From: Brachynemurus nebulosus
Lineage: Eukaryota; Arthropoda; Insecta; Neuroptera; Myrmeleontidae
Reading direction: 5' to 3'
DNA: 64,000 bases
NCBI GenBank assembly: GCA_035578155.1
Contig: JAPWDM010000006.1
Span: 49,657,529-49,721,528 of the forward strand
A model generated the notes under the pieces. That model searched no databases. It saw nothing but the letters and a program-made list of their open reading frames with translations, and was not told the origin of the DNA. Shown piece by piece: positions 11,472-21,692 of the stretch (its first letter is position 1; every line of letters starts with the position of its first letter). Position numbers and translations under genes: made by a program.

Positions 11472-12611
11472 TTAATATCTTCTATAGGGTCGTAAGTATA
11501 ACCCTTTACCTGAAATTTTTTCATCACCATCGTTGGCGACTGTATTCTCGTCATCATCAGCTTCTCCTTCGCTCGCAGTATCTTCGCTATCGCTAGCAGA
11601 TGTTTTTTCATCATTTGATATATACTTTAACACTGGCTCAATAATATCATGCTTTTCCAATTCCCTAGTTATTGAGATAATCCGCTTTCCAATGTCACTT
11701 TCCTTTAAATTATTAAAATGACTTCGTTTTTTCTCGTCTTCGATATAATCCGCGAAGCTGGGATTTATAATATGACTCCTTTCCATTAAATTGCACACAG
11801 TATTAACCATTTCTTCTCCAATTTGCGTCTGAGTCGCTAAACTTCTTAGTTCATCAACTAAATGGTTCGGGTCATCAAAATATTCTTCTTCTTCTTCATC
11901 AACAGGTTTCGAATGGCGATTATGAAGGTTAGCATTTTCATCATCATATTTGAAACGTTTAGCTCCGCCATTTGTTGAGTTAGATGTCGAAGGTTGTTCC
12001 TTTTCTCCTGAATTTTTATTTTCTTGTTCTTCATCCTTTGCGCATGCGTTCTGAAGCTCTTTGACCATTAATATGTCTAGAGCAGTTTGTAAGAGACCAG
12101 CCATCTTTGGAGTAAAACTTGTTTCTTTGTAGTTATCAGGCGATGGTAAATGCTTTTGTTCATCAGATCGATTATCTTCATCATTCGCCGATTGTAGAAT
12201 ATTATTATGCGAGTTTTTTAAAGCGTGGAGTTTACGTCTGATTGCTTCTGCTGCAACCATCATACTTTCATTAAAAGTATTCAAGTTTCTTTTAGATAGA
12301 TCTGTATCATTTTCGTGTTGATTTTGAAATACTGGTGCTTTATCTTCCTTTTCTTCATTTCTTGCTTCAAAACTATATTCGGTTTCATTATCATCATTTT
12401 CATCATTAGATTTTGACGATTCACTTTGTCTCCTGTTCTCCGCGCTGTTTACTTGTGTCCCATTATTTACCGTGGTATATTCAAACTGATTATTTGCGAT
12501 CTGGTCATTATTGTTTGTTTGATGTTCCTGAGCATGCACTCTTCTTTTCATATGACGTAAAAGAGAACTTCTCCGCGAAAATGTCTTGTCACAACGTATA
12601 CAATTAAACAT
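11472..12611 (-). CDS. 379-aa C2H2 zinc-finger protein of the element
   Basis: Residues 4-26 form one classical C2H2 finger: C4-x2-C7-x12-H20-x5-H26, with F11 and L17 at the usual hydrophobic positions and a basic tail (KRR). Residues about 30-250 are rich in Asn, Glu, Asp and Ser and look disordered, with a DEEEEEYF acidic run near 238-245. Residues 250-340 look helical. The C-terminus ends GKGLYLRPYRRY, a compact basic/aromatic tail that looks like a conserved motif rather than drift. A single N-terminal finger with a disordered body suggests a DNA-binding, nuclear or virion-core role, but the function is unknown. Its promoter is complete (TATA at 12676-12682, TCAGT at 12648-12652) and AATAAA lies at 11392-11397. 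Most of it (residues about 196-379) is duplicated in the other arm. Confidence 0.87.
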   Translation of the reverse strand: MFNCIRCDKTFSRRSSLLRHMKRRVHAQEHQTNNNDQIANNQFEYTTVNNGTQVNSAENRRQSESSKSNDENDDNETEYSFEARNEEKEDKAPVFQNQHENDTDLSKRNLNTFNESMMVAAEAIRRKLHALKNSHNNILQSANDEDNRSDEQKHLPSPDNYKETSFTPKMAGLLQTALDILMVKELQNACAKDEEQENKNSGEKEQPSTSNSTNGGAKRFKYDDENANLHNRHSKPVDEEEEEYFDDPNHLVDELRSLATQTQIGEEMVNTVCNLMERSHIINPSFADYIEDEKKRSHFNNLKESDIGKRIISITRELEKHDIIEPVLKYISNDEKTSASDSEDTASEGEADDDENTVANDGDEKISGKGLYLRPYRRY

Positions 12612-12647
12612 TTTGATAGATGTGAATAGTTCGATTTATAACATAAC

Positions 12648-12682
12648 ACTGATTAGTTTTTATATCGACATGATCTTATATA
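12648..12682 (-). promoter_or_regulatory. TATA + initiator core promoter of the zinc-finger gene
   Basis: On the minus strand TATATAA (12682-12676) is followed by TCAGT (12652-12648), with the initiator A at 12650, so the TATA starts at -32. This spacing is the standard arthropod core promoter. The leader to the ATG at 12611 would be about 39 nt. The right arm lacks this segment. Confidence 0.78.
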
Positions 12683-12759
12683 GTACAACCAGAGCAGAAT
12701 TGACGTAAAGTAACGCCAACAGTAAAGCAGCACAGAAACTGGTGCATTTTAGAATTTGT

Positions 12760-13012
12760 TTTCGGTGTAATTTGATGTGCAGTTTGGTGCAGTTTGGTGT
12801 CAATTTGGTGTCATTTGGTGCAGTTTGGTATCATTTTGGTGTTATTTTGGTGCATTTTGGTGTCAAAGACACCAAAATGCACCAAAGGTGCACCAAATGA
12901 CACCAAACTGCACCAAATGACACCGAAATGCACCGAAATGACACCAAACTGCACCAAAATGACACCAAACTGCACCAAATGACACCAAAATGCACCAAAG
13001 GTGCGCCAAATG
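12760..13012. repeat. GGTG/CACC simple-repeat array with central hairpin
   Basis: Left of 12865 the plus strand repeats TTTGGTGYMA-type units (TTTGGTGCAG, TTTGGTGTCA). Right of 12867 it carries their complements (TGACACCAAA, TGCACCAAA). The switch point is a perfect inverted repeat, 12846-12864 against 12868-12886, with a 3-nt AAA loop. The array ends at 13012, where the right arm begins. The overlapping open frames in this array only reflect its lack of stops. Confidence 0.9.
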
Positions 13013-13013
13013 A

Positions 13014-13568
13014 CAAGAAAATAAAAATTCAGGAGAAAAGGAACAACCTTCGACATCTAACTCAACAAATGGCGGAGCTAAACGTTTCAAATATGATGAT
13101 GAAAATGCTAACCTTCATAATCGCCATTCGAAACCTGTTGATGAAGAAGAAGAAGAATATTTTGATGACCCGAACCATTTAGTTGATGAACTAAGAAGTT
13201 TAGCGACTCAGACGCAAATTGGAGAAGAAATGGTTAATACTGTGTGCAATTTAATGGAAAGGAGTCATATTATAAATCCCAGCTTCGCGGATTATATCGA
13301 AGACGAGAAAAAACGAAGTCATTTTAATAATTTAAAGGAAAGTGACATTGGAAAGCGGATTATCTCAATAACTAGGGAATTGGAAAAGCATGATATTATT
13401 GAGCCAGTGTTAAAGTATATATCAAATGATGAAAAAACATCTGCTAGCGATAGCGAAGATACTGCGAGCGAAGGAGAAGCTGATGATGACGAGAATACAG
13501 TCGCCAACGATGGTGATGAAAAAATTTCAGGTAAAGGGTTATACTTACGACCCTATAGAAGATATTAA
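13014..13568 (+). pseudogene. N-terminally truncated copy of the zinc-finger gene
   Basis: From 13014 the frame is colinear with residues 196-379 of the protein at 11472-12611 and keeps the same GKGLYLRPYRRY end. The codon just before (13011-13013) is TGA, and upstream lies only the CACC simple-repeat array, so the zinc finger, first 195 residues, start codon and promoter are all absent. An internal ATG at 13230 could give 112 residues if some transcript reached it. The missing part corresponds to 12028-12719 on the other side. It is probably non-functional, although its AATAAA (13643-13648) is retained. Confidence 0.88.
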
Positions 13569-15326
13569 AATAAGCTATCAACATTTAATAAGCTGTTAAA
13601 AATATCTTTGTATTTTTTCCAATAGCTGTATGTTAATTATTTAATAAAATATTTTAAAATAATGTGCGTGTTATTATTTCTTACATACCACAGTCCTTAA
13701 ACAATTCGTTAAAAAAGATCACGGAAATGATTGTTCTTACAACGAACTATGTAATGTGTATTTTCTGAGCTATTAAAATAGGTAATGTTTTTTACTTGCT
13801 CCTGAATATAGGCAATTAAATTGCATTGTCCTATTAACATTCTGGTGCGATAGAACATATGTGTAAGCTTTGTAATTCTTACCAATAAGTATTTTACCTA
13901 TATTATTAATGATTTGTTAAAAATAAAGTATCGTCGAACAATAATGATCTAAAACTGCTGTGCAGGAAAGGGTTAATTAATTGAATGCAGCTTAACTGTG
14001 GAAAAAAGAATAAATAAAATTTCGTACCCCAAATTAAAGTTTTTATCCGCTCTTGAAAGACGAGGACAATTATTTTACTTTCCACCCTGTATGCGTATTT
14101 ATGTATTCTAAAGTATTAAATTGCATAAAGGAATGTTACGTTTTTTTGCATTAAACATAATTTTCAAATCGTTTGCTTAGAATATTTATATATATAATAA
14201 TTTTTATTATTTACATATAGTAACAGATAATTTTTAGGTGTTTTTATAAAATTAGACTGCAAATAGTTTAAAAGCAGACATGGGTAATACACAATCCAAG
14301 TTACAATTTTCATCATATGGGTATATATGGGTATTGTTAAAATTGTCTAAAACTATCGATTTTTTTATTAAAAAATGTTTTAAACTGTATAAATGCTTTT
14401 ATTTAGGAGTCGAAAGGTTAACACAACATTAATTTTTTAATCCTAAAAAGCGTATCTTAACATAACTATCTAGGAAACCAGAATTTTCCTATCAATTTTG
14501 AGTGCTCAGTTTATAAAAAATATGCTAGTTTTATTACACAGAAAAAAATCGTTTTAATTGTAATCTAGTACATAATCGGTGACTAAACATTTTACGTTAA
14601 ATGAATATGTAGGTTCTTTTTCGAAATAAATTTTTAGTATCAATAATACTATTCTTGAAAATAAATTTTCTAATATTGATAGAATTTCCTATTTTTTACA
14701 ATCAAATTTTCATTTTGGTATAAATTTCGTTTATAAAAATTTAAACAAGTAGGTACACTTGCTACATTTGAGATGTATATACATATGAGATATATACGAT
14801 ACGGTAACGTGTGAAATGCACTTCGTCAGCAGTTTGCTATATGTGATTAGATTATAACTTTGTATCGTTAAAAATACACATAAATAATATTACATATACT
14901 TACATAGTTAAGAAATTATTTTTTTATAAAATATAAATTAATACGCTATAGCGTGAACTTTCTATAGCGTGTACCTTTAATTTCAAAATTAATTTTTTAT
15001 AACATTGATAATAGTTTTAAAACTTACTACTTTTGCTAGCAAAAAATCTGCATATGGATAAAAACTAACTTTATTTCTATAAATAGTCGTTTTTATTTAA
15101 GTTACATAAGGTTCATAATAGCAAATATACATACACAATTATGTGAATTTTATATCGAATTATAATATTCGAGTAATGCTTGTACTTAAAATAAAGCAAA
15201 TTATAACATAATTTTTATTTTTACATATTAGACTGAAATTTTCGTTCGTAGTATTAGTAGCAATATATCTGTTAATGACGTCAGTAAAACATACATACAC
15301 ACGACTTATTTAAACAAGCTCACACC

Positions 15327-15333
15327 TATAAAA
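15327..15333 (+). promoter_or_regulatory. TATA box of the right 114-aa gene
   Basis: TATAAAA is followed 33 nt later by TTAGTT (A at 15360), a one-mismatch version of the arthropod TCAGTT initiator. The predicted 5' leader would be about 45 nt to the ATG at 15406. Confidence 0.6.
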
Positions 15334-15405
15334 ACTAGTTTTATTTTAAATAAAACATTAGTTACTGAATTCTAAGCTGAACAGTTTGACTCTAGACATC
15401 GTACA

Positions 15406-15750
15406 ATGAAGACCGACACAGCAATTGTTGACTTCCAAGGATTTCCAAATTCAACAAATGGGAAATTCTACATAAAGGAATTGGCTGTGTTGAAATTCGA
15501 TTCTTCCGAAGAAAATTGTGGTGAAGATTATATACTACAACACTATATTTTCAAATCACCAATACCGTTTTGTGGATTAAGTCAAAAAGATCAACGCACA
15601 GCTCGCTGGTTACGGAAAAAACATCATGGGTTCTCCTGGATGGACGGACATATTGAATACGAGGAACTACAATACATTTTAATAAACAATCTGCACGGAA
15701 CTCAAATCATTTATACGAAAGGAGAAGAAAAAGTGCGGTATTTGAAATGA
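15406..15750 (+). CDS. 114-aa protein of unknown function (right copy)
   Basis: The translation is residue-for-residue identical to the copy at 9290-9634, with the same promoter and polyadenylation context in mirror image (TATAAAA 15327-15333; AATAAA 15947-15952). It carries the same DFQGF and HHGFSWMDG signatures. Both copies are transcribed from the element interior towards its tips. That both are intact argues for very recent duplication, sequence exchange between arms, or selection; sequence alone cannot tell these apart. It is unlikely to be chance, because the frame runs 114 codons in very AT-rich DNA with a well-placed core promoter. Confidence 0.85.
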   Translation: MKTDTAIVDFQGFPNSTNGKFYIKELAVLKFDSSEENCGEDYILQHYIFKSPIPFCGLSQKDQRTARWLRKKHHGFSWMDGHIEYEELQYILINNLHGTQIIYTKGEEKVRYLK

Positions 15751-16111
15751 CTACTACCGTCAGCGCTCATTATGAACTTTGAAGAAATAACAATTTGTCC
15801 CAAGTTGAGAATCATAACATCAACATACACTAGCCCTCGATGCGGCCATCATGCCGGAGCAACTTGCGCCATGGAAAATGTCATATCCATATACAAATAT
15901 TATCGTAATAACATTTAAACATTTTTATTGTAAAATATTTCTTTTAAATAAATTTATTAAAATAAGCAAAATTAAAAAAATTAAAAAAATTAAAAATAAA
16001 AAAATGTGTATTTATTTAATAAAAAAAAATAAAAATTAAAAATTAAAAAAAAAAATGTGTTTTTATTTAGAGGAAAACCTGTATAAACCTATTTTCAGAT
16101 AAAAATATGAT

Positions 16112-16350
16112 AAAATTATGAATCATGATACACAGTTCGCAGTGGTTCAGACTAGCAACGCCATCTTTTCATGGAATTTTGAATCTAGGTACAGAATTCG
16201 CGGTGGTTCCGACTAGCAACGCCATCTTTTAATGGAATTTTGAATCAAGGTACAGAGTTCACAGTGGTTCCGACTAGCAACGCCATCTTTTCATGGAATT
16301 TTGAATCAAGGTACAGAGTTCGCGGTGGTTCAGACTAGCAATGCCATCTA
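16112..16350. repeat. 61-bp tandem repeat, about 4 copies, right arm
   Basis: This is the mirror of the left array. Unit-specific variants (for example the AGAATTCGCGG variant and the ACAGTGGTTCC variant) match the left arm in the same order, so the arms share one recent origin and the units did not expand independently. Confidence 0.9.
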
Positions 16351-16393
16351 GACGACATAGCTTACCTATCTCCTCTAACAGTCGTTAAAAATC

Positions 16394-16410
16394 GGGAGGA
16401 GGGAGGAGGG
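16394..16410 (+). repeat. Subterminal G-rich tract, right tip
   Basis: The plus strand reads GGGAGGAGGGAGGAGGG, the exact mirror of the left tip tract and 26 bp from the right end. Confidence 0.7.
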
Positions 16411-16442
16411 CTTAGAACTCTCCAAAACCTACTACTTCCATT

Positions 16443-17904
16443 GTTTAATAGGTAGTAAGGTACTGCAGCATGTTATATGTTATCGACCATTGTAATAAGC
16501 CATAGGGTTTAATATACTCATACAATAAATATTCACTATTAGGTACTATAGCTAGCATCTTTTAAATAAACAATCAAGGCCTGATTAACGAAACCGCGCG
16601 GCTAGGCTAAAATCGCACTATTTTAAAATATGATTTTCTATAGGCATATGATGCTGAAAAAAATATTATAACCTTTACGTAAGAAAGAATAAATATAAGA
16701 AATTAAAAAAAAAAAAATATTATTGTGAAAAAACGGAAAGTTTAAGGTCAAGAAAAGATGATTATTTATTTTTATACTGAAACAGAATATTAATGAATAA
16801 ATACGACAACTCATTGACAAGTTCGAATCTATCATTAGTCATTATCATATATAGTTGTACCGATATGAAAATTACAACAGTCTGACTGTTCCGGCTAGGT
16901 ATTTAAATGATACAACTTGAATTTTATTCATGATAATATTTTATTTTTAAATAAACAGGAATTATTTGTTTAAAAAAAAAAAATCAGAAGAAAATTGATT
17001 GAATTTATTTAAGGTTTCGCTACATGTACGCATTCTAAGTAAAACCAGCTTCAAATAATCCAAAATGACAAAATTTTTTAACCATTTCTTCCAAATAAAA
17101 TATTATTTTAGTTACATTTAGTATTATATTAAAAGTACCTACTTAAGGTAATAATTCTAAAAAATATATTTGACTTTTGACCAATAAAGGCGGCTGTCGG
17201 TGATAGAAAACAGTTTCCTTTAAAAATTTCTAAATTTACTACAACACGTAAATTATTGCATAGGTTTTAAAAATAAATTTTCAGGTATCAAAAAATTATG
17301 TCAGTTTTTGTTGATTTGCAAATCTAATCTATTTATTTTAATAAAATTTGATAATATTTTCTATAACAATACAGTTAATTGTACCTGTTACGAAATCGTT
17401 ACAGTTATGCTAAATACTCACCCTAAAAATTAAATCTGATTACATTGGAAAACTTACGATAACTTCTTCAACTCTTATTTGTTATCGTTATCAGTATAAA
17501 TTCTGATAAACTTTAAAAAAAAACTCTATACTCGCCTATAACCTATTATTTTATTTGTTTGAATGATAATCATAATCAAACAATAATACTTGTGTGTGTG
17601 ATATAGTAAAAAAATTCCCCAAGTGCAAGTCTGACTTGCACAAATAGTGTTCTGTACAGCAATTTATTTTAGGAAATACTTGTTTAATCCTGATAATTTT
17701 CGTTCAATTTATATATTCTCAATATTTATGATTTTCTTTCATGAATGATGAGCGACTCTTTTGGTAATAGCTAATAATTAAGCTTGTACCGAATTCTCTG
17801 TCCGGTATTTGGTCGAGTACCGAACATTCAGCACCGTGATCGAGTAGTCAGATGTTAGGCAAATTTAGTTGGTATTTGTTGCCTCGGTAATGCTATAGTA
17901 TATT
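16443..17904. other. AT-rich stretch right of the palindromic element
   Basis: No gene or repeat with defined ends was recognised. A- and T-runs dominate, and the short frames have AT-driven composition (Phe, Ile, Lys, Asn). Confidence 0.4.
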
Positions 17905-18800
17905 ATTAGGGTTGAAATTTGGTACGTTGATAGACTTCGTACCTAGGTTCTGCTTTTTGGAGGTTTTAATATTTTCCCCCACCCCCACCATTTTTAAGCT
18001 ACAATTTCATGCTTTTTTGACGTTTTCGAAGTTTGTACCACTCGTACAGGTCACCCAAATAAACCTAGAGGGCTGAAATTTTGTATTCGGATTGAGTTAG
18101 TGTCAAGGGGGTACCTTTTGGGGGCCTAAACTTTTAACCTTTACCCCCACCATTTTTATACCTAAAAGAACATGATTTTTCTTGTTTTTTAACAGTTTCG
18201 TTCGGGTCAAAATCTCTCCAAATAAACCTAGAGGGCTGAAATTTTGTGTATAAGTTAAATTAATAGCTAGCCACTGCTTTTTGGAGGTTTCAACTTTTAA
18301 CCCTTACTCCCACGATTTTTACGCCAATATTTCCTTGATTTTTTTGCTTTTTTTCTAACACGCCTAGAGATCCTCTGAGTAAACATTTGGGGCTGCAATT
18401 TTGTATATATATATTGAGTTGGTATTCAGTTAGTGCCCTTTAGGGATTCCACATTACTTTCCTTCCACTTCTCCCATTTTTACATCGGAATTCAATGGTA
18501 CTGTTAAATGTGTTTAAAGTGCTTTATTTTTATATTAATAGAATTCAAGTAGGCGTATTGTAAATTTAAAAATTTAAAAAAAATGAACTTATTTTTATAC
18601 CAAATGCAGTGCTTAAATATTAAGTAATTTAAAAATGCTATAGATATGTGTTTTATATTTATAAAGTAGGAATTTTGTATTTTTTGTAATAATATCTTCA
18701 AGTCCTTTTTTTAATGCTTAAAAAAAGAAAAAAAACACAAAGGGTATCGGCAGGTAAGCATGGGTAGGAATGGCCTTGTACGTATGTGTTTTTGTTGAAA
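17905..18800 (+). repeat. Dispersed repeat with ~160-bp internal units, copy 1
   Basis: Four degenerate tandem units are visible. GGGCTGAAATTTTG-like segments occur at about 17910, 18070, 18233 and 18391, each followed about 50 bp later by a CTTTTTGGAGG/CTTTTGGGGG segment and a CCCCCACCATTTTTA-like C-rich segment. The unit array is followed by an AT-rich tail (18490-18720) and GGTAAGCATGGGTAGGAATG (about 18755). The same sequence of blocks occurs inverted at 58890-59850. No coding frame is visible. Confidence 0.82.
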
Positions 18801-19869
18801 CGTATGTAAAAATTGAAATTTGTGTATAATTCCGAATGTTCATTACAAGCTTAGTAATAAGGGAGGTGCCTTAGTAATAAGCCCGATACTCTTGGGAAAA
18901 CATTTTACAGTTATCATGTCACCCTTTGAGAATAACACTCAGAATTAACTCTTTTAAACAAACCATATGGAAAAAATTTTTTATCCCAGTTTTTGCTGCC
19001 AGTGATAAATACAATAGATAAGGTTACAAAAAAAGAAAAGAAAAAAGATCAAAGATCCCAGCATCAAAAAAGTGAACTCTAGGAATTTACAAAATATAAA
19101 TTATACTAAACTATGTTGATAAAATTGAACATTATTTAGAATTATACCAGTGAATATATACATATCACAGCATTTTGAGCCGCCATATTGCAGGACGACT
19201 TGACTTGTCTTAATCATTTAAAGAGTGAAAATTGAACTACACTTCTATAATTGGGTCACCACACTCTATCTCTGTAGGTACCTATTAATTTCCAAATTTT
19301 CACGCAGAATAATTTCAAAGTACATAAGTAATTTCGTAAGTGTTCCGCTTTGTCAAATTTGGCACGGAACCCTAAGCATAAAAAAATAAGGAACTTAATA
19401 CGCTCATATTTTATTTTAATATTTACATAGCTTTTGAAATGAAATAATAATAAATTGTTATTTTTGATAACAATAGAATAAATATTGTTAATAGATTATC
19501 AATAAAATTTCGGAAAAATGTTCAGTTTTTTATCGATTGATTTTAATGAAATTAATAAATTATGCCAATATGTATACGTGGAATATACTGGGGGAATGTA
19601 CCAATTTATATTTATTTATATAATTAATTATTTATAATTAAATATTCTTTAGTTGGAATTGTATAAAAATTTTGTATTAAAACTCGGTCCATTTTTAGCA
19701 AATTTTGGGACTAAAATATTCTGTTACGCTATTTAATCAAGAAATTCAAAGATAATAATATATACATATAACAAAATTGTAACGAGACCATTTCTGTAAA
19801 TGGAATATTTTTTTAAAAATTGTACTGTTACTATAAATAGTTATCGATGTAGATACCAAAACAGCGATT
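18801..19869. other. AT-rich stretch
   Basis: CCTTAGTAATAAG is partly duplicated at about 18850 and 18869. Nothing else is supportable. Confidence 0.35.
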
Positions 19870-20453
19870 TTTAGAATTTTTGTCTGTCTGTCTGTTCACG
19901 CATCACGCAAAAACTATTGGACGGATTTTAGTGAAATTTGGTGTGATGATAACTTATTACCTGGGTCAACATCTAAAATACTTTTTACTCCGGGAAAATT
20001 CCTCATTCCCACGGGAAAATGGAAAAACCATTTTGAGCATGTGTACACATTAGGCAAAAACTATTGGACGGATTTTAATAAAATTTGGTATGGTGGTAAC
20101 TTATTGCCTAGGGCAACATTTAAGATACTTTTTACTCCGGGAAAGTGCCTCATTCCCACGGGAAAATAGAAAAACCATTTTGTGGATGTCCACGTATTAT
20201 GCAAAAACTATTGGATGGATTTTGATGAAATTTGGTGTGGTGATAACCTATTATTTCGGTCAGCATTTAAGATACTTTTTACTCTGGGAAAATTCCTCAT
20301 TCGCACGGGAAAATAGAAAAACCATTTGGAGCACGTGCATGCATTACACAAAAATTATTATTCTTTGCAAGTTCTGTATAATTATTACACTTACATACTT
20401 CTCATTGAGTTTATAACAATGCTTTGCGCGAACGACGTCGCGGGTACGGCTAG
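19870..20453 (+). mobile_element. Helitron 3' portion
   Basis: The 3' end is textbook Helitron. A hairpin CGCGA-ACGACG-TCGCG (20427-20442) is followed by a short spacer and CTAG (20450-20453), with a host T next. Upstream are three copies of a ~147-bp unit that begins GCAAAAACTATTGGAYGGAT (about 19907, 20053, 20201) and contains CCTCATTCSCACGGGAAAAT, preceded by a (TGTC) run at 19881. The 5' TC end was not located, so the start given is only where recognisable sequence begins. No Rep/helicase is present, so it is non-autonomous. Confidence 0.82.
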
Positions 20454-21684
20454 TTTTAAATACTTATTCCACAAAAACGAATATTTTGAAGGTAACATAG
20501 AAAACTAAAATATTTTTTTCTTGTTTCAGGTATGTGTTTCTTAATTTTTGAGTATTTTACGAAACCTTTTTATTTTTCAATAAATGTGATGATCGAGAAG
20601 CTGGTAAGTCAAATCGCTCATATCACTTTCCAGGACTCTTTTTAAAATAACTGAAATCAGCGTAGGTATTACGTATTCTTTCTTTTAATGACCCAATGTT
20701 TTTCATTAACGATGTGCGACCAATATAGACCGGACCGGATGTTCTATTTCGACATTCACGATTTCTTTAGGTGACGATGATACGCCGTAAGAGATGCGTA
20801 CGAAATTTCAACATTTCTATTCATTCATTCATTCACAGCTTGTGAAATTGTTTAATGGTTGTAGTCAAGGAAATTATATGCATCAAACAATTTAGTTTAT
20901 TATTTATTATTTTCTTCCTTATTTCTAGAATGATTTAAAATTTGTGCGTATTTTTTTAGTGCTGTTCCTGTTACTGGCTTTAAATTATACGGCACAAATT
21001 GTACTTATCAAAAAAGATAGTTTTCTCTTAAACAGGGTTTCCAATTTTATTCCTCTGTTATAATTTTATTTTCCTATTACTTTTAAAGCTTATGATTTTT
21101 AATCTTTAAGAATGTTAGTTTACCTATAGTGACGTTATTACAGTAAACAGTTTATTTTTTAAATTCAATGTATAGTATTTTATAGTTAATAAAGAATTAA
21201 GTGTTTTTGAGTAAGGGGAATTTAAGGGCCAGGATTTTGTTTTGGATAAATAATGGTCTTCGGTGCACCATTACAAATTTTGGTTTTAATTTTATGCTTT
21301 AACTTACGGCTTATATTATGCAGAGAAGGTAAAGTAGTTATTGAAAGTCGTCATTATAAACATTTGCGACGTCGTCACTGACAAAAAAATAACATTATTC
21401 ATTTATTATAAACCTCGTCATTTTTAATAATTTTTACTTAAATAGGGATAATTTTTTTCTTAAAATATTAAATATCTACTATGAATACATAATATGTAAT
21501 TATCATATATAAGATAAAAACAAGTACCAAATATTCAAGCAATACTCTCATGTAATCAATTTTAGTATTATAATGACTTTAAAAGTTAAATTCAATTTTT
21601 TTACGCGTTATGTGAAAATAACTTTCTCAAGCAAGGCAAGTGTATTAAAACTAAATTATTTCTTGACTGGTCGACATAACTCTA
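20454..21684. other. AT-rich stretch, no feature recognised
   Basis: No supported gene. A GACCGGACCGG patch near 20729 and an ATTCATTCATTC run near 20819 are the only distinctive bits. Confidence 0.35.
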
Positions 21685-21692
21685 CTTCCATA

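Larger units (their letters stand above)
8606..12027. repeat. Left arm of the giant inverted repeat
   Basis: Positions pair with the right arm at a constant sum of 25042 near the tip. The sum becomes 25040 inward of a T-run (9 T after 8986 versus 11 A in the partner), so only a 2-bp homopolymer difference was noticed. From tip to centre it holds a pyrimidine tract, four 61-bp tandem repeats, the 114-aa gene (minus strand), about 1.7 kb of AT-rich non-coding DNA and the 3' half of the zinc-finger gene. The match stops abruptly at 12027. Confidence 0.95.
8606..16436. mobile_element. Giant-palindrome Polinton/Maverick-like element
   Basis: This 7,831-bp unit begins AGTAGTAGG and ends CCTACTACT, and is flanked by a perfect 6-bp direct repeat TCCATT (8600-8605, 16437-16442). 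Almost the whole element is an inverted repeat: arm 8606-12027 mirrors arm 13013-16436 around a 985-bp spacer. A 6-bp duplication with long AG-starting inverted termini is what is known for Polintons/Mavericks. Two virus-like genes per arm fit that, but no polymerase B, retroviral-type integrase, protease or capsid is visible. It would have to be mobilised in trans. Near-perfect arm identity means recent origin or continuing gene conversion. The assignment to Polinton is inference; the palindrome and target duplication are seen directly. Confidence 0.85.
13013..16436. repeat. Right arm of the giant inverted repeat
   Basis: This is the mirror image of 8606-12027. It starts directly after the CACC array at ACAAGAAAATAAAAATTC (13013) and runs to the element tip. 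It carries a promoter-less C-terminal part of the zinc-finger gene, then the second intact copy of the 114-aa gene, then the 61-bp repeats and the G-rich tip. Confidence 0.95.

Noticed and set aside
12794..13182. Several overlapping 60-84 codon frames on both strands in the GGTG/CACC array
   Set aside because: A simple repeat without stop codons opens all frames; there are no motifs and the products are repetitive (for example Phe-Gly-Val-Ile).
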